NCBI RefSeq assembly: GCF_019649055.1
Contig: NW_026570275.1
Location: 186,001 to 250,000, forward strand
DNA: 64,000 bases
Direction: 5' to 3'
DNA from: Paramacrobiotus metropolitanus
Taxonomy: Eukaryota; Tardigrada; Eutardigrada; Parachela; Macrobiotidae
Below the pieces are notes generated by a model. It was not told the DNA's origin. It was given only the letters and a program-made list of their open reading frames with translations, and searched no databases. Each line of letters opens with the position of its first letter. Within the stretch, counting starts at the first letter, position 1. The translations under genes were made by a program, and so were the position numbers. Below, piece after piece: positions 56,789 through 64,000 of the stretch.

Positions 56789-57509
56789 ACGAACTAAGGT
56801 CAGAAGCGCAGTAATAAAATAGCCACGCAATAATGACTACCTATATAAAATATGTAATATGCCACTGTCTAAATGCTTGTGAGTGAGCTAGACAGGCAAA
56901 CAATTCCATGTTGTTACCCATGCATCATGTGAACGCTTATGCCGAGCTACCGGCGCCGGCGGCGCGTAAACATCGATGGGCAAATACGTAACTTTTTAGG
57001 AGACGGCTGGAGGGTCAGATAACACCTGCAGCACGTCTCCGTGATGTCTGCAACAAAGAGCGATATAATATTTTCGGTTTCCAGAATTTTTTTTTTTAAA
57101 AAGTTTCTGTCTGCCGAGGTCCCATACACCCACAAATTACCTTGGGCGGTAGCAATAACGCCACTAACAAAGTTGTTATTTCTGTATTTTTAGCACTTTT
57201 TCTAGGTTAATCTACTCAGTAGGTTTTCTATGTGAAACTTGATTTCACAACTCCAACAGTTAAATACTGTTGTGAAATACTGAAAGGAATTCCTTCAGTT
57301 CCTTTAATTGAGATAAATTATAAATAACCGTAAATCCATAATAATTAGACGTTAATTATAATGCAGCACAAGTGCAATTTATTTCCAACTTATACAAGCC
57401 AAAACTCTTCAAGTCTTCATACACTTTTACTTCGGAATCCAATAACAGAACAAGTAGAATAATTCTTCTAGCCCTAGACCACCCAACCGTTCTCAAAACA
57501 GAACAAGCA

Positions 57510-58236
57510 GGGCTACCTATTGTTTCGTCCACCCTTCATTTTGTCCTCATTTTGTCCACCATTCATTTTGTCCACCGCTCGTTCTGTCCACCTTACGTTT
57601 TGTATATGCTGTAAGCGTAGTGCCGCAGGTTTCTTAGGTTATTCTTATTTTTCATAGGTTTCTTATTCTTAGGTTTCTTTGGTTTCTTAGGTTATTCTCA
57701 GGTCTAAGGTTATTATTAGGTTTCTTAGGTTATTCTTATTTTTCTTAGGTTTCTTATTCTTAGGTTTGGTTACTGTATTCTTAGGTTTTTCTTACGTTCT
57801 ATTAGGTTTCTTAAATTTTTCTTAATGCTCATTGCTTGAGAAGCTTGGCTAGCCTTACAATAGACTACATGTAAGTTAAAAATCGAACGCGGTAACCGAA
57901 TCCATGATAGATGAAATGAATGGTAGCCGAAATGAGTGGTAGCCGAAATGAATGGTGGTCGAAATGATAGGGTGCCAGTTTAATAAATTCGCCAGTTTAA
58001 TAAATTCGCGAATAACTTTAATGGGTTGGTAAGAGACATTTCTGCTTCTTCTCAGCGCAGTCGTAGTTCCTTTGGTAACCTCGGCTATGCAGTGCAAATC
58101 GAAATCCTTGACGTGATACTGTACGTCGCGTCAAAGGGTTCGATTTGACTGCGGCACACAACGCGCGCTGAACTGTGGAGAAAATGAATTGTGGACAAAA
58201 TGAACGGTGGACAAAATGAACAGACACGATACTGGC
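57510..58236. mobile_element. Foldback-like element with inverted minisatellites, copy 1
   Basis: Left edge: CTACCTATTGTTTCGTCCACC followed by repeats of TTTTGTCCACC-ATTCA (57524-57602). Right edge: GGTGGACAAAATGAAC repeats (58178-58222), then AGACACG. These edges match, in reversed orientation, those of 59598-60243. Between them lie TTCTTAGG-rich sequence and a nested block of GGTAGCCGAAATGA repeats (57905-57965). There is no transposase. The boundaries are estimates. Confidence 0.5.
57610..57835. repeat. Degenerate TTTCTTAGGTTATTC repeat array
   Basis: Many imperfect copies of TTCTTAGG with TTATTCTTA spacers. Its reverse complement is also abundant at 58255-58790 (CCTAAGAAA and AACCTAAG). 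Confidence 0.85.
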
Positions 58237-58254
58237 TAGCCTGCTTAGATCTTC

Positions 58255-58790
58255 GAAATCGAACAATCTAACACCAAAGAAGTCATGAAAAACACTAAAG
58301 AACCTAAACAATCAAATTTTAAGAAATCTAGGAAAATTTGAAGTACTCGAGAAAAACCAAAGAAGCTAAGAAATCATAACATTCCTAAAGATAAACTGCA
58401 AAGTAAATTAAATTAAGAACTTATGATACCTAGGGAAAAATACGAAAAATGGTAGAAATAATTTTTAGAAGTGGGGCACAGGGGCATGGCAGCCTATTTA
58501 TAGCCTAAAATATATTTGAATAAAACGTAAAACAAAAGTTTAAGGTAACATAAAAAATCACAGAAACATAAGGCAACCAAAAGACCTTAAATTCTAAACA
58601 AAGCCTAAGGAAAAACCGACGAAAACCTAAGAAATCTAAGTAACTAAGGAAACCAAAAAACTAAGGAGACCAAAAACCTTAACAAATCTAAGAAATTTGA
58701 AAAAAAATATGAAAGATCTATAAATTCGAAGAAAACCTAAGGAACTTAAGAAAACCTGAGGAAATCTAAGAAATCCAACAATCTCTATAA
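58255..58790. repeat. Degenerate CCTAAGAAA repeat array
   Basis: Adenine-rich sequence with repeated CCTAAG, AAGAAATCTAAG and AAAACC units, the complementary strand sense of 57610-57835. It surrounds a 69-bp unit at 58437-58505 that recurs at 59150-59218. Confidence 0.75.
58437..58505. repeat. 69-bp direct repeat, copy 1
   Basis: Contains TTTTTAGAAGTGGGG and CAGGGGCATGGCAGCC. It recurs at 59150-59218 with a few substitutions, 713 bp away. Confidence 0.9.
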
Positions 58791-58892
58791 ACAAAAGAGC
58801 AAAAAAACAACAAAAACAATGCTTAAAAACACTGTGACGAAAATAATTTTGATAAACTGCGCATAAAAAGATTTCATGCTTTGTAAACAGTG

Positions 58893-58962
58893 TCACGCCG
58901 AAATGTCCGTATGCCGAAATGTCCTTATGCCGAAATCGCAAAACATCCTGTGCCGAAATGAA
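58893..58962. repeat. Minisatellite of ATGCCGAAATGTCC type
   Basis: Four or five spaced copies of TGCCGAAATG, related to the GGTGGCCGAAATGAAT and GGTGGACAAAATGAAT units elsewhere in 57-60 kb. Confidence 0.7.
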
Positions 58963-59072
58963 CATGATAATTACACGGTTGTTCCCTCAAGCTTGTCCTC
59001 GCCGTAATTGCCGTTGCAACGTTTTTGTATATGCGGCTAAAATCTCAATCGGTAAATATTCACACCTCGTGT

Positions 59073-59125
59073 AAACCGTGTCCATTCATTTCGGCCACCA
59101 TTCATTACTGCCGTTCATTTTCCTG
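59073..59125. repeat. Terminal-like minisatellite fragment
   Basis: GTGTCCATTCATTTCGGCCACC followed by related units (given here as GTGTCCATTCATTTCG then GCCACC) resembles the left edge of the element at 59598. Probably the end of another degraded copy. Confidence 0.5.
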
Positions 59126-59149
59126 TGCCATGTAAATTATTCGTTGAAG

Positions 59150-59218
59150 AAAATACGAAAAATGGTAAAAGTAGTTTTTAGAAGTGGGGTACAGGGGCAT
59201 GGCAGCCTATTTATAGTC
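59150..59218. repeat. 69-bp direct repeat, copy 2
   Basis: Partner of 58437-58505. Confidence 0.9.
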
Positions 59219-59597
59219 AGATGTATGGCACGATTAAAATATCTTTATTTTTTTTCAAGCATACCTAATGACGCTGATAACCTGCAACAAAAATTAAAGA
59301 TGTTATTTTGCCATTTTGCCGCAACCATGGGAACTGCGACTGATTAGTCAGTTTGCAATTTATCGTGCACTTCGTTAAAATCGTTAGCGAGCTAGTTCGC
59401 GGCGTGATAGCCAATAGACTATTTTCTTAGTGCCTTTATGTTTCAAAAAATTTTCAGGATGTCTGAACTTCCTTCGATTTTTAACCTTCTACGGTTTCTG
59501 TCGCTTTTCTTAAGTTTTGTATTTATTTCAGAACTTAAAATCGAAGAAACTAAGGCTGTCTATTGTGGAGGAATGAAAAATAGCCAAAGCTAATCCG

Positions 59598-60243
59598 AGG
59601 CGTGTCTATTCATTTTGTCCACCTATCATTTTGTCCACCGCTCATTTTGTCCACCATTCATTTTGTCCACCGTACACTTTGTTTACGATACAATTCGAAA
59701 AGTACGGTATTTCTATTTTTTTTATGACAAAACTGGTATTAATTTAATAAACTCGCATAGTACGTAATCCGATAAGTATTAATTACATAATTAATTACAC
59801 ATAATAATTACATAATTTTGCAATCTTTTATTGCAAAATTCTGCGCCCTTGCTGCAACAATATCGAGTGCGGTGATTTGTACGTAATACTGCTGCTATAC
59901 CTAGTTCCGCGCAGCTGTATGCGTTATGCGTTTCGAAATTCAGCGGTTTGACAACTAATAAGCAAACGGTAAACAAACGATACGGATGAGTTCGATTTAT
60001 GCACATAACACAGCGCGCATCTACCTGCTTCCATCTTACGCCCAGACCGTGTCTATTGTGTTTTATTTTAACTAATTTTAAATTAAGTGGTAATATTGTA
60101 CTTATATTATACTGAATAAAGTAGCGTAGACCAAATGAATGGTGGACAAAATGATTGGTGGACAAAATGATCGGTGGACAAAATGAATGGTGGACAAAAT
60201 GATCGGTGGACAAAATGAATGGTGGACAAAATAATAGGACGCC
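59598..60243. mobile_element. Foldback-like element with inverted minisatellites, copy 2
   Basis: Left edge GTGTCTATTCATTTTGTCC begins an array of about four TTTTGTCCACC units (59605-59685). The right end is an inverted array of about seven 16-bp units GGTGGACAAAATGAAT (60120-60235), then AATAGGACGCC. The 430-bp centre is unique and AT-rich. Tandem short repeats arranged as inverted ends recall Foldback/Galileo-type elements. No coding capacity. Edges are estimates. Confidence 0.55.
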
Positions 60244-60649
60244 ATTCGAGGTGCATACTGTAGTGCTGCAGCTTGTCAGTTGCCCTGTGCGGCAAAATAT
60301 TAAAACTTTGTGTTCCCCAAGGCAGACTGTAGTTGTACTGGTATTGCTGTTGATATTAATGTACTTTCTCCCTTAAACACACATCGCATCATTACTGTGC
60401 ATCGCTGCTTCCCTGTTTACGGAAATACTTCTATGTCCCCCATTGTAGGGATTCACAGTTAATAATAATATGTAGTTAATAAGAAAAAACAACCACAGTC
60501 GTTAGTATTAACAAAGTTATAGTAAACAAGTAATAGTAATAGTATGTACTGTAAGTAATAGTATGTACTGTAAGCGCACGCACAATTTGACAGTATGTAT
60601 GGTAATAGTTCTTGAATACAGCGCAATCCCGCAAACTGAAGAAACGTCC
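60244..60649. other. Non-coding gap
   Basis: About 400 bp between the foldback-like element and the duplicated Ig-gene segment. A short tandem duplication AGTAATAGTATGTACTGTA lies near 60531-60571. Nothing else was recognised. Confidence 0.45.
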
Positions 60650-61560
60650 CAATTATGTGATACAGTTAAAATGCTACTTGGCAGCCGCTTACTTTCTCTC
60701 CGATTGAGACCTTTTGTCACCGGGCAACCTGCTGTATACCAGCACAAGACAAAGACGACGGTTAGGCATAAACCCCACCCCATGCTCCGGTTTTGCTGCC
60801 GCTGTATGCAGCTGCCGAAATCCATTGCAATTTTACCGGAAGTGGGCTTGATAAGTCTTTTCTTGTCTGGATAAAATATTGTCATGGCAACCACTCAAAT
60901 TCAAACATGCACTACAGTACTACACTGGCTCATACTGTAATATTAATAGCGATGGGTCACTTGTCGGCTTTATATCGCTTTTTGCCAGTGTTTACATGCT
61001 TACAGTGCTTTTTATAGCGCAGACCAACAGGCACCACGTGAAACGCATTGCAGTGCGTAATTTTGTAGTGTTCCACCAGGAACGGCATCACTTGGCCGCG
61101 TAGCTTGCAGCGTCTGCAATGCGGCTAATGCCCATTCGTTGAATCGGTGCGCGAACAGGCACATCAACTTTTGCGAACGAGTTGAGTGACAGCTTTATTA
61201 TACAACTGTGAACCGGGCACGTCGCGCCCGGTTCACGATATTGCATAATTATGTGATGTTACTGATTTAGATCATCATGTACAAGGTTGTTTCTTACACA
61301 GCCTACAGTGGACCACTACAAGCGGCTAACGCAGAAGCTTCGTGCTTTGTACAGCGAAATGTTTGGCTGTGGTTCTGTTGCAGGTTACCTGCCTCTACTT
61401 AAACTCAAAGCTCTCCTGTAAATATTCGGAAAGCAGTTGATCGAGTGGCTTGATAGTAAACCTGCAGTCGCCAACCAGGGTGGTTTTTCAAACCGCATTT
61501 CCTACTAGCCGGGAGCCGGAATATGGCAAAACACTTAATGGGGAACCGGAATAAGGCATT
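60650..61560. repeat. Segment duplicated from 16.32-17.17 kb (copy 2)
   Basis: Contains the orphan exon at 60693-60783, an upstream block near 60866-60935 with ATTGTCATGGCAACC, and the anchor near 61457 with GCAGTCGCCAAC and AGCCGGGAG, in the same order as at 16.3-17.2 kb. It is 44 kb away from its partner. Confidence 0.6.
60693..60783 (-). pseudogene. Orphan signal-peptide exon of the two-Ig gene family
   Basis: A 91-nt exon on the minus strand with ATG at 60783 and the same length, phase and gtaagc donor as exon 1 of Ig copy 2. It encodes MGWGLCLTVVFVLCWYTAGC and then PVTKGLNRRE. No Ig-encoding second exon is present downstream to 57 kb. The promoter-proximal block is also duplicated, so the copy could still be transcribed. 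It is probably a pseudogene fragment, but it could donate its signal exon to new sequence. Confidence 0.7.
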
Positions 61561-61830
61561 TGTCAAAGTATAGTGGGAGCTGCGCAAGCTTCCCACAACA
61601 CAATTCGGCGAAGCTGAGTTCTCAGTTTTTCTTGTTTAGCACAGTATCGGATCACATTTTCGATTTTAGTAAAAATGTCGCAGTTATATCTGAAAATACA
61701 TATTAATAAAATAATAAATTTTTAAAAAAACGATAAAAAACCATGGCGGATGATAGTAGTGGCGCATCAGTCATGCGCCAAAATAAATAGGGAATTATAC
61801 ATAAAAGTGAAACGGCGGAACAATAAATAA

Positions 61831-62143
61831 CAGGAGAATGCGCTAAGCACCAAAAGCGATTGCAGAATGTGATTAAAATCTTGAGCAATCAAGAGTTTCT
61901 CAAGTCACGGAAAGCGACTCGACTCACAGAATAAACTCTTGGCCGATATCGAGCCACCTCCTAGTGAAAGTTTTTAATCACTATTCACTACTGATCAAGA
62001 AAGTTCCGATTAAAAAATTCGCGAATTTCTTTAATCGGTTGGCAACAGACCGATTGAAAAACCGAGCGATTAAAAGTTTCTCTTGGGACTGCTTTTTAAT
62101 CGCATTTCTTTAATCGCTCAGAAATGCTTAGCGCATTCTCCTG
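61831..62143. mobile_element. MITE candidate, 313 bp with 19-bp terminal inverted repeats
   Basis: CAGGAGAATGCGCTAAGCA (61831-61849) is the exact reverse complement of 62125-62143. Similarity between the arms continues inward (GATTAAAA and AGCGATT words). The flanks read TAA on both sides, compatible with a 3-bp target duplication as made by PIF/Harbinger-type transposases. No transposase frame. Confidence 0.7.
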
Positions 62144-63868
62144 TAATGCTAGCACATGAAACATCCGGTAGCTGATCTGAATATACAGTACTTATTTATG
62201 CGCTTACATGTGTGGTATTACGACAAGTATGAGAAATTCATCTTTTTATTCCCCAATCAGCATGGCGTAGCGCGATGTACTTAAGTATTCTAAGTGGCTC
62301 CAGTAATTATTTTAGTCGCTCGAGTCGACTTTTTGGATATTGCGGTTATGGTGGTCACCGGTTTGTGAAACGGGCTTGTACAGTTGTACTTAAGTCGTAC
62401 CAGAAGCTAAGACAAGTCTGGTAATTACTAATTTCAGTCCTGGCTGATTGCACACTTGCAACCAAGTACATCTTATGTGACAGAAGCTGTTGTGGTGAAT
62501 TATTGTGGAGTGTGGACCAGGGTCAAAAAGAGGGAGGGAAAACTAAAGGAATGGATTTTCAGCGGTCGAAAAGAGGGAGGGAAAACTGAAGAAAGGGACG
62601 AAAAGATGGAGGGGATTTGTTTGGTCAAAAAAGGAAGGAAAATTCTTTGTCAAAATTTTGAAAATAGTAAAGTAATTTTCTTGGTCATAACGAAAAAACA
62701 ACTTCTCGCGATGTGAGATATTTGGAAAAGTTGTAACATGAATTTTTGAAAGTGCACGCGACGGTTGATACACTGTTGTAAAAAAAACAGCGAGCGCCGA
62801 GAGGTGTGATCAGTGATCAAGCGTTATGCGCAGGTTAGAGCAACAATTTTATGACCAGCTTTGTTTTTCTCGGCATCATCTGCCACTTTTAACATCTACT
62901 GTAGTTTTAGGATTTATTATTAAAAGCGTGAGTGCATATGAAAACATCCCCAATAGTCTTAAAGAATTACAGTATGTACATGTGCACTGATTGTGCAGAT
63001 CCTACATCAACTTTAATAATTTATTAAATAATATAATTTCCAAATGATAAATTAAAGTTTGATAATTCATATTTAATAGTTTTAGATTGCAAAGATTTGT
63101 TAGAATCAAATCAACAATCAACAATGGTGAGGAAGTCCAGGTTTATGAATAAAAGTTCGGCTGGTCGGTTCATTCGCATTATTTCGGTTAGTTTAATATT
63201 AAAGTAGTTACTACTGTGGTTAAAGCATCTTGGAGGATTTTTATTGGGTTATTCAAGTTACGCGTAACATTATTAAACTTTGTCCTTAACAAATTTCCGC
63301 CAAACCAAGAAAACGTACAATTCTCAGAATTGTACTATTTTTTTCATAAATCGTGCTTCATAGACCAAAGTATAGCGGGATACGAGTGTCGTAAACCGTT
63401 TCACCCCTCCGGCTTCTAGGCTCGCAGTTATTAAAATCAGTCGGACACGAACGTGCCGACAGAAGGGGTCGCGTAATATGTTTCTTGTTTGAAATTGTAC
63501 CAAGAAAAACTGCATTGTCGTTAATAAATAAACACGACAATGACATTATTAATTAATGTAAAGTATATTATTTCGTATTTTTTTAATTGTGTATAATGTT
63601 TTCAAGGAAAATTTTTTAATTTCCTAGGTTATCATGAAACAGGGTTGGATCGGTTTCGGCATGACACGGGCACGATTTTGATCGAACGTTTTCCAAAACA
63701 AAAACCTTGCGATCAGCCAGTTCAAAACCACGGCTGATTTAAAAGTGGTCAGTTTTTCTCGAAATTTTCGGATTAGCGAGATCTGAAAACTATGGGGAGG
63801 CCGGGCGTAGTATACATTTTTTTCTTAATAATTAAATTCAGTTTTTTTTGTGCGGTTTGCAAATCTGG
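62144..63868. other. Non-coding gap
   Basis: AT-rich, with a local tandem duplication of a GGTCGAAAAGAGGGAGGGAAAACT-like unit near 62520-62590 (about 20 bp of each unit are shared). The open frame at 62456-62716 is built on that repeat and is not called. If the right edge is a retroelement, its LTR would lie in the last few hundred bases here, but I cannot define it. Confidence 0.4.
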
Positions 63869-63894
63869 TGACCCGGTCGGGCATCAGAGGCAGC

Positions 63895-64000
63895 ATGGAC
63901 CACCAGAAACGCGGAGGCGAAGCCGCATCTGATTTCTTGCCTCTTTTTGACCCTGGCCGTCATGGCGGGGGTCGAAATCTGCAGGTTCTGGCAAATGACT
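63895..64000 (+). CDS. Start of an open frame at the right edge, possibly retroelement gag
   Basis: An ATG at 63895 opens a frame that runs off the window (MDHQKRGGEAASDFLPLF and onward, 35 codons). Base composition becomes GC-rich abruptly. The preceding CTGGTGACCCGGTCGG (63873-63888) resembles the GGTGACCC sequences found after the left LTR in some BEL/Pao and related elements. The frame could be gag, or the first exon of an ordinary gene. Only the sequence to the right can decide. Confidence 0.35.
   Translation, partial: MDHQKRGGEAASDFLPLFDPGRHGGGRNLQVLAND

Noticed and set aside
57610-57835. TTAGG-like repeats as interstitial telomere sequence
   Set aside because: The unit is TTTCTTAGGTTATTC and highly irregular, not a clean (TTAGG)n array, and it lies within repeat-rich intergenic DNA.
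60120-60237. Regularly spaced repeats as a CRISPR-like array
   Set aside because: The units are contiguous 16-bp minisatellites with no unique spacers, in an animal genome.
60107-60295. Apparent repetitive protein (HFVHHSFCPP-like) in 59.8-60.3 kb
   Set aside because: It is a translation of the 16-bp minisatellite; 16 is not a multiple of three and there are no gene signals.
1-64000. Window as bacterial DNA with operons or a defence island
   Set aside because: Phase-consistent spliced genes, LTR and non-LTR retroelements, and metazoan domain architectures exclude this.

Overview
The window is animal nuclear DNA. Genes are split by GT-AG introns, the long gaps are AT-rich, and the products are secreted multidomain proteins, an EFA6/PSD-type Arf exchange factor and metazoan retroelements. 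I see no operons or bacterial ribosome-binding sites. The short introns (about 50-350 bp in the small genes), the astacin expansion and the invertebrate-type EFA6 N-terminus suggest an ecdysozoan-like invertebrate. A tardigrade is possible, but that is a guess. All exon models were built by hand from splice signals, reading phase and paralogue comparison. Every complete model sums to a whole number of codons.

Layout. 0-5.6 kb: the 5' part of an astacin metalloprotease gene running off the left edge (minus), then a second astacin gene with one frameshift (minus). 7.3-12.3 kb: two tandem plus-strand three-exon genes of a family I do not recognise, sharing a Cys/His-rich, possibly zinc-binding, C-terminal domain. 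12.7-16.7 kb: two tandem minus-strand genes for secreted two-Ig-domain proteins, with duplicated promoters. 17.3-22.4 kb: a complete 11-exon astacin plus C-type-lectin-like gene (minus). One of its introns carries a non-LTR retroelement with an unusual YLDD reverse transcriptase and an endonuclease-like tail. 22.95-27.37 kb: a complete Ty3/Gypsy element with identical 151-bp LTRs, a 5-bp target duplication, and a damaged gag. 27.9-30.7 kb: a plus-strand astacin plus three Ig domains. 30.9-35.3 kb: a decayed astacin copy, a second complete astacin-lectin gene, and a short gene carrying only that family's N-terminal cysteine module (all minus). 37-49.6 kb: EFA6 (plus), eight coding exons in a broad AT-rich locus. 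50-64 kb: gene-poor and rich in repeats. These include a roughly 810-bp palindromic element with a 100-bp segment copied from beside EFA6, foldback-like elements with subterminal minisatellites, a 313-bp MITE candidate, an orphan copy of an Ig-gene first exon, and possibly the start of another retroelement at the right edge.

How the genes relate. Left of 36 kb this is a birth-and-death cluster of secreted proteins (six astacin copies plus one protease-free relative, and two Ig proteins plus an orphan exon) interrupted by mobile DNA. The astacins keep the HExxHxxGFxHE zinc site where intact. The lectin-fused ones share an N-terminal CC-x12-C-x4-C module, a Thr-rich linker and an FEGD propeptide switch. 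EFA6 is an unrelated intracellular regulator of Arf6, cortex and microtubules.
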